From NCBI RefSeq assembly GCF_003369445.1, contig NZ_QRCU01000039.1, positions 124,001 through 188,000 on the forward strand: a DNA stretch of 64,000 nt, read 5' to 3'. The position numbers and the translations under genes are program-made. Every line of letters starts with the position of its first letter. Within the stretch, counting starts at the first letter, position 1. Source of the stretch: Arthrobacter silvisoli. Lineage in GTDB: Bacteria > Actinomycetota > Actinomycetes > Actinomycetales > Micrococcaceae. Positions 32,641 to 41,441 of this stretch are shown here, in pieces. Below the pieces are notes generated by a model. The model was not told where the DNA came from. It was given only the letters and a program-made list of their open reading frames with translations, and did no database searches.

Positions 32641-35600
32641 ATGCACAAGAGAATAGTTGCCGGCCTTGCGGCCGCCGTCCTTGGCGTGGGCTTCGTGGGA
32701 ACGGGGGCCGTGGTTCCCGCGGCGGCCCTCGGCCCGGGCCCCGTCACCCTCAACAGCACCACCAGCACCATGCCGGACGTCGTGGGCGTCACCGGCAGCT
32801 GGACCCGGACCGCGCAGGGCGGGTATACCGCCGTCGCGCAGTCCGGGCAGAACGCGGCGGCCATCAGCGAGCAGCTCGTGGCCGGCACCGCCCGCTACAC
32901 CGCGGGAGTGAAGGTCGACGCCGGTACCCCCTTTGGCGTCGGAGCGCTCCTCTTCCGCGCCACCCCCGACGCCGGGGCCGGGTACGCGGCCACGATCGAC
33001 CCGAACCTGGACCGGGTGCGGCTCTTCGACCTGGCCACCGGACTGGACGTTGCCGCGCCGGCGTCTGTGCCCCTGAACACCGGCCAGAGCTACACCGTGG
33101 ACGTGCACGTGGACGGGCCGCGGATCTACGTGGCCGTGGACGGCGTGGAACGGATCGACGCCACGGATTACCGCTACAACTCCGGCCACGTGGGCCTGCA
33201 CGCCTACAACGGCACCGTGGACTTCGGTACTCCGGGTGTGCGGACCATCGACGCCAACGTGGACGGCTGGTCCGTGTCCTCCGCATCCGCCTGGCAGGCC
33301 ACGGCTACCGGATTCCGGGGAGCGGCCCCGGCGGACACGAACATCCGCGCCATCGCCACCGGGCAGTCTCCCGCCGATGTGGACTTCACCACCGACATCC
33401 AGTTGACGTCCACCTATGGGGTGGGGGCGGTCCTGTTCCGCAGCAATGCCGCCGGCACCTCCGGCTACGCCGCCGAGGTGGATCCGAACGCGGGCAGGCT
33501 GCGGCTCTATCGGGTCTCGGACAACGCCACGCTGGGGACCTTCACCACGGCCATCACGCTGAACAAGGTCTACCGGCTACGGATCACCGCCATCGGCACC
33601 CAACTGGCCGTGTACTGGCAGACCGACTTCCTGGACCCCAACGGGGCCACGGCGTCCATCACCGCCACGGATTCCTCGGCAGCTTCCGGGAATGTGGGGC
33701 TGCTGTCCTACAACGGCACCACGGTCTTCCAGGGCATGACCCTGCGCGGCCTCGAGTCGTCATTGCAGGGCTGGCGCGTTTCGGCCGGCTCCTGGGAGCC
33801 GGACGCGCGCGGGCTGCGCGGGACTGGCTCGTCCGGCACTGGTTCTCCAAATACAGCGGTGCGTTTTGTCCCGGCGGTGGCGTCCGACGTCGTCGCCTCC
33901 CTGGACCTGAACGTCGCCTCCCCGGCGACCGCCTCGGTGGTGGTCCGGAGCAATGCCGACGGCAGCGGCGGCCCGGAACTGAGGATCGACCCCGGGGCCG
34001 GGACGGCGAAGCTGTACAACCGCGCCACAGGCAGCCTGCTGCTTTCCGGTACCCTGCCCGCGGGGAGCTTCAGCACGGCACAACAGGCATCCCTGTTCCC
34101 GTTCAACCGGGTCCAGCTCACCCTGCAGGGAAGCGCCGCGAGCGTCCTGGTGAATGGCACAACCGTGCTAAATGGCAGTGCGGGCACGGCCTCAGGGACC
34201 GGCGTCGCATTGCTGGCGACCGGCGGGTCCGCGACGTTCCAGAATGTGCGGGTGGACCCTGTGGAGGAGTACATGAACGGGCTCTACCAGCCCGGCTACC
34301 ACTACAGCCAGACCTCGGGCAGCAGCTCGGACCCCAACGGACTGGTCTACTTCGCCGGCGAATACCACCTTTTCCACCAGGACCGCGGCCGCTGGGCACA
34401 TGCCGTCAGCACGGACCTGGTCCACTGGAAGCAGCTGCCCATTGCCCTGCCGCACTTGGCCTCGGGGGAGTCCTGGTCCGGTTCGGCCGTGGTGGACGCC
34501 GCGAATTCGAGCGGGCTTTTCAACGGGGTGCCCGGCGGAGGACTGGTGGCCTTCTTCACCTCGTTCAACCATGACGCCCCCAACGGCAATCAGTCCGTCC
34601 GGGCCGCCTACAGCTCGGACAAGGGCCGCTCCTGGCACGTGGTGCAGGACGCCCCCGTGGTGGAGAACCCGGGCGGGGCGAACGGCGGCTGGGATTTCCG
34701 CGACCCGAAGGTCAGCTGGGACGCTGTTGCGGGCACATGGGTGATGGTGGTGGCCGGGGGCGACCACATCCGCTTCTACACCTCCACCAACCTGCTGTCC
34801 TGGACCTTCGCCAGCTCCTTCGGCTACGGCGACTGGGTGCGCGGCGGCGTCTTCGAGTGCCCGGACTTCTTCTCCATGCCTGTGGAGGGACAGCCCGGGA
34901 CCTCGCGTTGGGTGCTGTACTGGAGCACCGGCGCGGTCCGCGCCACCAACGGCTCCGCGGCGCAGTACGTCACCGGGACCTGGAACGGCGGCAGCTTCAC
35001 CCCGGACACCGCCGCTTCGCAGGTGCTTGAGGCCGATCACGGCCGGGACTACTACGCGGCCATGAGCTTCTTCGGCGCACCGGACGGCCGCCGGATCATG
35101 ATCGGCTGGATGAGCAACTGGGACTACGCGTTCAGTCCGCCCACGGGCCGCTGGAACGGCCAGCTCAGCATCCCGCGCGAGCTGAAACTGGCGGACGTCC
35201 CGGGAGCCGGGCTGCGCCTGACCCAGGCCCCGGTGGTGGAGGAGGAGTCGCTGCGCGCCTCTACCTGGCAGGCCTCGGACGTCACCGTCACACCGGCGTC
35301 GGCCAATCCGCTGGCCGCGGCGTCCGGGCGGTCCTTCGAGCTCGAGGCCGAGGTGGGCCTGCCCTCTGTTGGGGGTGCCGCGTCCTTTGCCTTCGGCCTC
35401 CGGAAGGGGAACGGTTCCACGGGGGCGCAGGAAACGTCCGTGAAGTTCGACGCCGGACCGGGCACCGTGACGGTGGACCGCGGCAGTTCCGGCCGGGAAG
35501 ACTTCACGCGCTACTTCGCCGGTACGGCCGCGGATAACTCCTCGGCGCCGTGGAGTTCCACGGTGGTGGGTTCCGAGCGGCGGGTGAAGCTGCGCGTGCT

Positions 35601-36372
35601 GGTGGACGCGTCCTCGGTGGAGGTCTTCGGCGGGGACGGGACGGCGTCGATCTCCTCCCTCGTGTTCCCGGACCCCTCCTCCACGGGGTTGTCCTTCGCC
35701 GCAGCGGGCGGCACCGCCCGGCTGGTCTCGGTCAAGGTCCACCAGCTTTCGGACACCGCCCGCCTGGGCGGCTCCCCGCAAAGCACAGCTCCGCCGTCGG
35801 CACCGCTGCCGGCCGCCACGGGAAGCGCACGGCACAACCTGGGCGCGTACACCGTGGTGCCCGGCGGGCGCTGGGAAAGCACGGGCGCGGGCCTGGCCGG
35901 AACCTTCGACAAGGACTCCACCGCCATGAGCCCGGCGTCGTTCACGGATGTGCGGGTGCAGGCCACGGTGCGCTTCGGCGGCGAACCGTTCGCCGGTGCC
36001 ATGCGCAACCGCGACCTCGCCCCGGAACATGGCTATGGCGGCGCGGGCTCGGTGCTGCTGCGCTCCTCCGCCGACGGCTCCAGCGCGTACTACGTGAACC
36101 TGGACCCGAACCTGCGCGAAGTCCGCGTGTTCGTGCTGGTCAACGGCGTGTTCAACCCCACGACAGGCATCCTCGCCAAGGTCCCGGTGGCCCTCTCGCA
36201 AGGCGTGAGCTACCGGCTGGACACGGCGGTCCAGGGGAACCGCATCACGGTCTCCGTGGACGGCGCCCAACTGATCGATATCACGGACACTCAGTTCAGC
36301 TCGGGCAAGGTGGGCGTGAACGTGTTTGACGGGCGCGCCGCGTACCAGGACCTCGTGGTCACTCCTCTCTGA
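32641..36372 (+). CDS. Secreted multi-domain GH32 levanase/fructanase
   Basis: A 1243-residue exported enzyme. The signal peptide covers about residues 1-30. Three homologous lectin-like domains follow (about 32-205, 206-370, 375-540), each with GvGavLFRs, a YaaeiDPn strand, a short LdG/vYrl strand and a G-vGl-syNG ending. The GH32 propeller begins near residue 550: nucleophile Asp564 in SSDPNG, Asp688 in DFRDPK and acid/base Glu739 in FECPDFF. A C-terminal sandwich (RRVKLRVLVDASSVEVFGG) follows, and a fourth copy of the lectin-like domain ends the protein (about 1060-1243). The repeats probably bind fructan or cell surface. No LPxTG is present. It would release fructose or oligosaccharides from levan outside the cell. 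Confidence 0.9.
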   Translation: MHKRIVAGLAAAVLGVGFVGTGAVVPAAALGPGPVTLNSTTSTMPDVVGVTGSWTRTAQGGYTAVAQSGQNAAAISEQLVAGTARYTAGVKVDAGTPFGVGALLFRATPDAGAGYAATIDPNLDRVRLFDLATGLDVAAPASVPLNTGQSYTVDVHVDGPRIYVAVDGVERIDATDYRYNSGHVGLHAYNGTVDFGTPGVRTIDANVDGWSVSSASAWQATATGFRGAAPADTNIRAIATGQSPADVDFTTDIQLTSTYGVGAVLFRSNAAGTSGYAAEVDPNAGRLRLYRVSDNATLGTFTTAITLNKVYRLRITAIGTQLAVYWQTDFLDPNGATASITATDSSAASGNVGLLSYNGTTVFQGMTLRGLESSLQGWRVSAGSWEPDARGLRGTGSSGTGSPNTAVRFVPAVASDVVASLDLNVASPATASVVVRSNADGSGGPELRIDPGAGTAKLYNRATGSLLLSGTLPAGSFSTAQQASLFPFNRVQLTLQGSAASVLVNGTTVLNGSAGTASGTGVALLATGGSATFQNVRVDPVEEYMNGLYQPGYHYSQTSGSSSDPNGLVYFAGEYHLFHQDRGRWAHAVSTDLVHWKQLPIALPHLASGESWSGSAVVDAANSSGLFNGVPGGGLVAFFTSFNHDAPNGNQSVRAAYSSDKGRSWHVVQDAPVVENPGGANGGWDFRDPKVSWDAVAGTWVMVVAGGDHIRFYTSTNLLSWTFASSFGYGDWVRGGVFECPDFFSMPVEGQPGTSRWVLYWSTGAVRATNGSAAQYVTGTWNGGSFTPDTAASQVLEADHGRDYYAAMSFFGAPDGRRIMIGWMSNWDYAFSPPTGRWNGQLSIPRELKLADVPGAGLRLTQAPVVEEESLRASTWQASDVTVTPASANPLAAASGRSFELEAEVGLPSVGGAASFAFGLRKGNGSTGAQETSVKFDAGPGTVTVDRGSSGREDFTRYFAGTAADNSSAPWSSTVVGSERRVKLRVLVDASSVEVFGGDGTASISSLVFPDPSSTGLSFAAAGGTARLVSVKVHQLSDTARLGGSPQSTAPPSAPLPAATGSARHNLGAYTVVPGGRWESTGAGLAGTFDKDSTAMSPASFTDVRVQATVRFGGEPFAGAMRNRDLAPEHGYGGAGSVLLRSSADGSSAYYVNLDPNLREVRVFVLVNGVFNPTTGILAKVPVALSQGVSYRLDTAVQGNRITVSVDGAQLIDITDTQFSSGKVGVNVFDGRAAYQDLVVTPL

Positions 36373-36456
36373 GGCTGCGCTGGCCCGGCCCGGCCCGGCC
36401 CCCGCGGGTTCCGCCCGGCAACAGCCCCCGGCCCGGCCGCCGCGGGTTCCGCCCGC

Positions 36457-36504
36457 CGAAATGTTGTTTGCCCGCTGAAATTTGAGCGGGCGAACCACAT
36501 TTCG
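36457..36504. repeat. REP-like palindrome, copy A
   Basis: CGAAATGTTGTTTGCCCGCT (36457-36476) pairs with 36485-36504, with one wobble and one mismatch, around an 8-base AT-rich loop. A close relative lies at 38227-38278. It follows the secreted levanase gene and may serve as terminator or as a repeated extragenic palindrome. Confidence 0.75.
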
Positions 36505-36585
36505 GGGGGCTGGACCGCGCCCTCTCCCCATTACTGCTCCCACAGGCCATGTGCGAAGAAGCACTCCACACAAGAAAGCCACAGA

Positions 36586-38175
36586 ATGAACACACCCAGC
36601 ATCATGCAGGACACCGCTGTTCCCGGATCCCGGGTCAGCCGGCGCTCACTGGTCACCGGCGCCGGAGTCGCGGCGCTGGGCTACCTGGCAGCACCGGCAA
36701 CGGCCGGGCCCGCAGCGGCGGCACCGCTACTCGTCAATGGAGGCGGAATGCGTCAGCGTCCTGAGTACCACTTCAGCGTCCCGGACAACTGGAAGAACGA
36801 TCCCCAGCGGCCCATCTACGTCAACGGGGAATACCTGTACTACTACCTGTACAACGCCGATTACCTTGAGGGCGGGGCCGGCACTGCATGGCGCCTGGCC
36901 ACCACCCGGGACCATGTGTCTTTCCGCGACGAGGGCGTCGCCATCCCGAAGTTCTCGAACGCGAACGGCGACTGCTGGTCGGGGAGCCTTGTGGTCGACG
37001 AACGGAACACCGCCGGCTACGGCAAGGGCGCGGTGATCGCCGTCGTCACGCAGGCTCCCGGCGGAAAACAGGCGCCGTACCTGTGGTATTCCACCGACGG
37101 CGGCCGCAGCTTCACGCCGGGCGGCAAGGCCCCGGTCCTCCCGAACCCCGGCGTGCAGGACTTCCGCGACCCGAAGATCATCTGGGACGGTGACCGCCGC
37201 CGCTGGTTCCTGGCGAACGCGGAAGGCCGCACGCTCGGGTTCTACGTTTCGCCGGACCTCCATTCCTGGACCCGGGTGGGCGAGTTCGTCCGCACCGACC
37301 TCGGCCTGCTTGAGTGCCCCGACATCTTCCGGATGACCGCGGACGACGGCACCACCCACTGGATCCTCGGTACCAGCGCGAACGGGAATGGCCGCGGGCT
37401 GCCTGCCACCTACGCCTACTGGACCGGCGCCTTCAACGGCTCCGCTTTCGTCCCCGACCACGACGAGCCGCACTGGCTGGACTGGGGCTTCGACTTCTAC
37501 GGCGCCGTCACCTACCCCGATCACTTTGCTTCGTGCGCCGAAAACCCGGCCTTGCGCCGGGCCATCGGCTGGGCGAACTTCTGGGATTACCCGCACAACA
37601 CGCCGACCCTGGCCACCGACGGCTACAACGGTGACGACATGATCGTCCGCGAACTGCGGCTCATCCGTGCCGGAAACGGGTACCGGCTAGCTTCGGCACC
37701 CCCGGCCGCGCTCTCTGCTTATGTAGGCAGCACGCACCGCCTTGGTGATGTGTCAGTTCAGGGCACCAAGGACCTGACCCTCCGTTCCGGGGCCTACGAT
37801 CTGTCCTGCGAGCTGGCCTGGGACCCGGCGGCACCGCCAACGAACATCGGCTTCGAATTGTGCCGGGCCCCGGGCGGCGGCCGCCATGTCGCCGTCGGCG
37901 CCTATCTCCCGGGCCGGTACAGCTACGTCAATCGCCGTCCGACCATCAACCCCACAGGAGGGGAATCCCAGACGCCGTTCGACCCCGCTGCGGGGAAGCT
38001 GCAAGTCCGTGTCCTGGTGGACCGCAACAGCGTGGAACTCTTCGTGGGCGACGGCACGGTGGTCCACTCGCACCGGGTCTTCCCCCTGGAAGGCGACAAC
38101 GGCATCCGCCTCTACTCCAACGACGGCCGTGCAACCTTCCGGCGGCTGACCATCCGGGAGATCACGATGAGTTAG
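36586..38175 (+). CDS. Tat-exported GH32 enzyme, levan fructotransferase-like
   Basis: A 529-residue enzyme. The N-terminal SRRSLVTGAGVAALGYLA is a twin-arginine signal. Catalytic motifs differ from ordinary fructosidases: NDPQRP (nucleophile Asp72; the usual Asn after Pro is Gln), DFRDPK (Asp195) and LECPDIF (Glu243). Segments such as GLPATYAYWTGAFNG, WLDWGFDFYGAVTYP and DGYNGDDMIVRELRL resemble levan fructotransferases (difructose anhydride IV-forming) of Arthrobacter as I remember them. So the reaction may be intramolecular fructosyl transfer rather than hydrolysis; levanbiohydrolase is the alternative. It ends the fructan locus and overlaps the convergent MmgE/PrpD gene by 14 bases. Confidence 0.85.
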   Translation: MNTPSIMQDTAVPGSRVSRRSLVTGAGVAALGYLAAPATAGPAAAAPLLVNGGGMRQRPEYHFSVPDNWKNDPQRPIYVNGEYLYYYLYNADYLEGGAGTAWRLATTRDHVSFRDEGVAIPKFSNANGDCWSGSLVVDERNTAGYGKGAVIAVVTQAPGGKQAPYLWYSTDGGRSFTPGGKAPVLPNPGVQDFRDPKIIWDGDRRRWFLANAEGRTLGFYVSPDLHSWTRVGEFVRTDLGLLECPDIFRMTADDGTTHWILGTSANGNGRGLPATYAYWTGAFNGSAFVPDHDEPHWLDWGFDFYGAVTYPDHFASCAENPALRRAIGWANFWDYPHNTPTLATDGYNGDDMIVRELRLIRAGNGYRLASAPPAALSAYVGSTHRLGDVSVQGTKDLTLRSGAYDLSCELAWDPAAPPTNIGFELCRAPGGGRHVAVGAYLPGRYSYVNRRPTINPTGGESQTPFDPAAGKLQVRVLVDRNSVELFVGDGTVVHSHRVFPLEGDNGIRLYSNDGRATFRRLTIREITMS

Positions 38176-39673
38176 GGGCACCGGGCTCCTGACTGGAGCC
38201 CGGATTACGCTCCGACGCTTTCGCCCCGGCAAATGTTGTTTGCCCGCCCAAATGTGAGCGGGCAAACAACGTTTCCGGGGGCAGTTTCCGGGCAAATGCT
38301 ATCCACTCCGCCTGCTGCGCCGCGCCGAGACGGTCCGCAGTCAGCCGGCAGAACTTCTTCTCCACCTCGGCGGGACTCAGGGGGTGCCGTGCCCCGCCCC
38401 GGGCATGCTCCACGCGCGCGGCGAAGGTGCCATGGGCCGTGATCACCTCCACCAGCGGCTCCCGCCCGCCTTCCGGCTCCCGCCCGCCTTCCGGATCCCG
38501 CACAACCTCGATGCGCGCCAGCCGCTCCAGCACCCCGGGGCTGTCGAAGAGCCTGAAGTCCTCGGGCATCAAGTCCTTGCCCTCCAACAACAAAGCCAGC
38601 GACACCGGCAGGCTCATCCGGGCCTGGGCGGCGTCCGCGGGCGCGGGCGGGCAGATCATGGGCCGCAGGAAGCCGCTGACGTGCACCCGCACGGCCCGGA
38701 CATCCGCCGGAGAAAGGCCTTCCGCCGCCAGGACGCCCAGGAAGGCGTCGATGGCCGTGTGGGCGCTGCGGCAGCTGGCGTAGGGCTTGATGGCGGAATG
38801 TTCGAAGTGCCAGGTGGAGCCCAGCCCATCCACGAGGAGCCCGGGTTCCACCTTGTCGAAGCCGGCGCCGTCCGGGCCGCCGTGCGTGGCGAAGAAACCA
38901 CCCCACACCGGCTCGAACACCTGCCGCGGACCGTTCGCGCCCGCCTGCGCGAGGAGCGCGGCCTCAAGCCCTGCCCGTGCGGCCTGCCCGGGATGGAACT
39001 GCTTGGTCATGCTGCCGTCGGCGGAAAACGCCCAGCCGCCGGCACTGGAACTCGCCGCGATGCCCAGGGCCGACGCCGACTGCCCGCCGTCCAGCCCCAG
39101 CATCACCGAGGCCGCGGCCGCGGCTGCGAACACCCCGCAGGTAGCCGTCGAATGCCAGCCGCGGGCGTTGTGCTGCTCGTATCCACCGAGCGCGAGCTGC
39201 ACCCGGCGTCCCACCTCATAGCCGGCCACCAGCGCGGGGAGGAGCCGCCCGCCTGGGCGCGCACCGCCGTCGGGCGCGCCGCCGTCGGGCGCTCCGCAAG
39301 AGGGCAGGAGCGAAAGCAACACCGGCACCACGACCGCGCCGGAATGATCGCAACCTTCGGTGTCGTCGACTTCGAGACAGTGGGCGGACACGGCATTGAC
39401 GAAGGCGGCGTCCAGCGGATCCAAGGCGGCGTGGTGATGATCCAAGCCGGCGACACCGGCCAGCGGTACGGGGCCGGGCCGTCGGAACACCGCCCGCGCG
39501 GCCTGGGCCGGGAGTTCGTCCTGGCCCGCGACCATGGCGCCGAGCGTGTCCAGAAGATGGTCGGAGGCCTTCTGCGCAAGCCTGGGGGAGAGCGTATGGT
39601 TTGCCATCCCGGCCACCCACTCGCCCAGACGGGCGGCCAGTGGCGGTGCTTGGGTGCGGGCCGCCGTCGTCAT
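38162..39673 (-). CDS. MmgE/PrpD family protein
   Basis: A 503-residue protein of the MmgE/PrpD fold, a family that includes 2-methylcitrate dehydratase, cis-aconitate decarboxylase and iminodisuccinate epimerase. ASDHLLDTLGAMVAGQ opens the helical domain, and FVNAVSAHCLEVDDTEGCDHSGAVVVPVLL is the family's active-site segment (usual form AHxLDFDD...HPG). WHSTATCGVFAAAAAASVMLG, GSMTKQFHPGQAARAGLEAALLA and IKPYASCRSAHTAIDAFLG are other conserved stretches. A short Gly/Ala-Pro insert (GAPDGGAPDGGARPGG) lies near residue 125. The last 35 residues are encoded by the palindromic repeat and are probably not native to the family. The start overlaps the deacetylase stop (ATGA). Confidence 0.87.
   Translation of the reverse strand: MTTAARTQAPPLAARLGEWVAGMANHTLSPRLAQKASDHLLDTLGAMVAGQDELPAQAARAVFRRPGPVPLAGVAGLDHHHAALDPLDAAFVNAVSAHCLEVDDTEGCDHSGAVVVPVLLSLLPSCGAPDGGAPDGGARPGGRLLPALVAGYEVGRRVQLALGGYEQHNARGWHSTATCGVFAAAAAASVMLGLDGGQSASALGIAASSSAGGWAFSADGSMTKQFHPGQAARAGLEAALLAQAGANGPRQVFEPVWGGFFATHGGPDGAGFDKVEPGLLVDGLGSTWHFEHSAIKPYASCRSAHTAIDAFLGVLAAEGLSPADVRAVRVHVSGFLRPMICPPAPADAAQARMSLPVSLALLLEGKDLMPEDFRLFDSPGVLERLARIEVVRDPEGGREPEGGREPLVEVITAHGTFAARVEHARGGARHPLSPAEVEKKFCRLTADRLGAAQQAEWIAFARKLPPETLFARSHLGGQTTFAGAKASERNPGSSQEPGAPNSS
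38227..38278. repeat. REP-like palindrome, copy B, inside a coding end
   Basis: AAATGTTGTTTGCCCGC (38231-38247) pairs with 38258-38274 with one wobble, and CGG/CCGG extend the stem. It shares about 40 bases with the palindrome at 36457-36504. It falls within the last codons of the reverse-strand MmgE/PrpD gene, where it encodes LPPETLFARSHLGGQTTF, and sits about 50 bases after the levan fructotransferase gene. Confidence 0.75.
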
Positions 39674-40596
39674 GATTCCCGTGCAGCCAGGTCCACGAAC
39701 CGGCGGTAGGGATGGTCCGTTTCCACCGGCTGCCCGGCCCAGTGCGCGGCAAGCCGGCCGCACGTCGCGATCCAGGCCTCCCCGGAAGCGATGGTGGAGG
39801 ACAGGAAGTCCTCGAGCAGCCGCGCCCGTCCAGGAGTGCCCATGATCTCGGCATTGAGCCGGAGCATGAGCATGGTCCCGAAGCGCCGGGCGGCCGCGAA
39901 TTCGATGTCCCAGTTGTCCCGGACGGCCTCCAGGCTCTGGATCCGTGACTGTCCCGGTGGGAAGGGCGGGTCCAGGTTGAAGCCCAGGTACTGCAGGTCC
40001 TCCAACTCGTAGCGGAACGGCAGTTCCAGGACGCCGGTGTCACCCAGCGGGAAGGGCCTGTCGTCGCCCGGCAGCGAGGACGACCACTCGAACCCGGCGG
40101 CGGCCATGGCCTCCGGGAAGCCGGGCTTCCACTCGCCGGAGGGCGTGCGGAACCCGCGGACCGGGGCGCCGGAAACCTCCTGCAGCGCGCGGGCGCCGTC
40201 GAACATTTCCGTCGCTTGGCCATCAAGGTCCAGGCCGTCGAAGTCCAGGTGGTGCATGCCATGGCAGGCGAGTTCGTGCCCGCCATGGACCACGGAGCGG
40301 ACCAGCTCCGGGTACTGCTGTGCGATGGCGCCGGGGATGAACCAGCTGGCCGCCACGCCCAGCCGTTCCAGTACGCGCAGGAGCCGGCCGGCGCCATGGT
40401 CCGGGCCGTACTGCCCCACGGAACGGGACTTCAGGCGGTCCCGGTGCGCCGGGTCGAGAGCCAGGAAGGGCAGGTCGCCGTCGACGTCGATCGTGACGAC
40501 GACGGCGCAGCGCGCCCCGTGCGGCCAGAGCGGCAGGTGTGGACGGCCGCCCGCGGCAGTGCCCGCCGCCGTCGGGAATCCGGAAGTGGGTGTCAT
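39670..40596 (-). CDS. NodB-fold (polysaccharide deacetylase family) hydrolase 1
   Basis: A 308-residue cytosolic protein with the NodB/PuuE fold. VVVTIDVDGDLPF holds the metal-binding Asp residues, HGGHELACHGMHHLDFD the HxxxH motif, and GFRTPSGEWKPGFPEAMAAAGFEW the third motif. No signal peptide is visible, so the substrate is a small molecule with an amide or ureido group rather than a wall polymer, as for the allantoinase-type PuuE. ATGA overlaps link it to the MmgE/PrpD gene and to a second NodB-like gene. Confidence 0.87.
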   Translation of the reverse strand: MTPTSGFPTAAGTAAGGRPHLPLWPHGARCAVVVTIDVDGDLPFLALDPAHRDRLKSRSVGQYGPDHGAGRLLRVLERLGVAASWFIPGAIAQQYPELVRSVVHGGHELACHGMHHLDFDGLDLDGQATEMFDGARALQEVSGAPVRGFRTPSGEWKPGFPEAMAAAGFEWSSSLPGDDRPFPLGDTGVLELPFRYELEDLQYLGFNLDPPFPPGQSRIQSLEAVRDNWDIEFAAARRFGTMLMLRLNAEIMGTPGRARLLEDFLSSTIASGEAWIATCGRLAAHWAGQPVETDHPYRRFVDLAARES

Positions 40597-41438
40597 CGCA
40601 GGAGCCTTTCGTTCCAGTCCTCGGCTACGGCCCGGCAGGTGGTTATCCGGGCCCGGCCCGAGTCCAGGATCGTGCCGAAGAACTCGTCCAGCAGCAGGGC
40701 CCGGCCCGGGGTGCCGATGACCTTGGGGTGCCAGATGGTGCTGACCATCAGGCCTTCGTCCGCTGCCGCGAGGATCTCGTCCCGCCAGCCGTTGAAGACC
40801 GGCCGATAGGCCGCCACCCGGTCCAGTCCGGACGGGAAGTTCGGGGAGCGGTGGTAGGCGAAGGCGGTGTAGTCGTCAAAGAGGGATTTGGCGGGCAGCT
40901 CGATCAGCCCGTTGTCCGCGTGCCGGAAGGGCAGGTCGCCGTTCCGCAGCGAGCTGGAATACAGCAGGCCTTCCTCGGCGAGGAGCTGCGCTGTCTGCGG
41001 GTGCCAGTCGCCGGAAGGGGCACGGAAGCCCGCCCCCGGCGCGCCGAGGAGCTGCCGGAAGATTTCCCGGCTGCGGCGGATGATGGCCCGCTGCTCCGCT
41101 TCGGGTTTGCCGAAGAACACTTCGTGGCGGTGCCCGTGGTGCGCCATTTCGTGGCCCTCCTCCAGGACCCTCCGGCAGAGTTCCGGCCACTGTTCCACCA
41201 CCCAGGACGGGGTGAAGAAGGTGGCGGTGAGTCCGTGTCCGGCCAGGATGTCCAGGATCCGGGGCATCGCCCGGTGCGGGCCGTAGGCGCCCAGGGTGAA
41301 GTAGCCGGGTTTGCGCCAGAGGGCTCCGCTGAGCATGGCATTGCCAGTGGGTCCGTCAAGGTCGAAGGCCAGGGCCAGTGTGGCGCTGTCCGGTGTGGTG
41401 GGGGCGTCCACACCGGCCCTGGCGGTATCAGGCTTCAC
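40593..41438 (-). CDS. NodB-fold (polysaccharide deacetylase family) hydrolase 2
   Basis: A 281-residue relative of the next gene product. LALAFDLDGPTGNA is motif 1, GHEMAHHGHRHEVFFG motif 2 (HHGHRH) and GFRAPSGDWHPQTAQLLAEEGLLY motif 3. The last 80 residues (NFPSGLDRVAAYRPVFNGW, STIWHPKVIGTPGRALLLDEF) are like those of hydrolase 1, so the pair probably arose by duplication and may form a heteromer. No signal peptide is visible. It starts 3 bases after the stop of the amino-acid binding protein gene, within the same operon. Confidence 0.87.
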   Translation of the reverse strand: MKPDTARAGVDAPTTPDSATLALAFDLDGPTGNAMLSGALWRKPGYFTLGAYGPHRAMPRILDILAGHGLTATFFTPSWVVEQWPELCRRVLEEGHEMAHHGHRHEVFFGKPEAEQRAIIRRSREIFRQLLGAPGAGFRAPSGDWHPQTAQLLAEEGLLYSSSLRNGDLPFRHADNGLIELPAKSLFDDYTAFAYHRSPNFPSGLDRVAAYRPVFNGWRDEILAAADEGLMVSTIWHPKVIGTPGRALLLDEFFGTILDSGRARITTCRAVAEDWNERLLR

Positions 41439-41441
41439 CGC

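Noticed and set aside
34192..36582. Long reverse frame opposite the multi-domain GH32
   Set aside because: No recognisable domain; the forward frame has three catalytic GH32 motifs and clear repeats.
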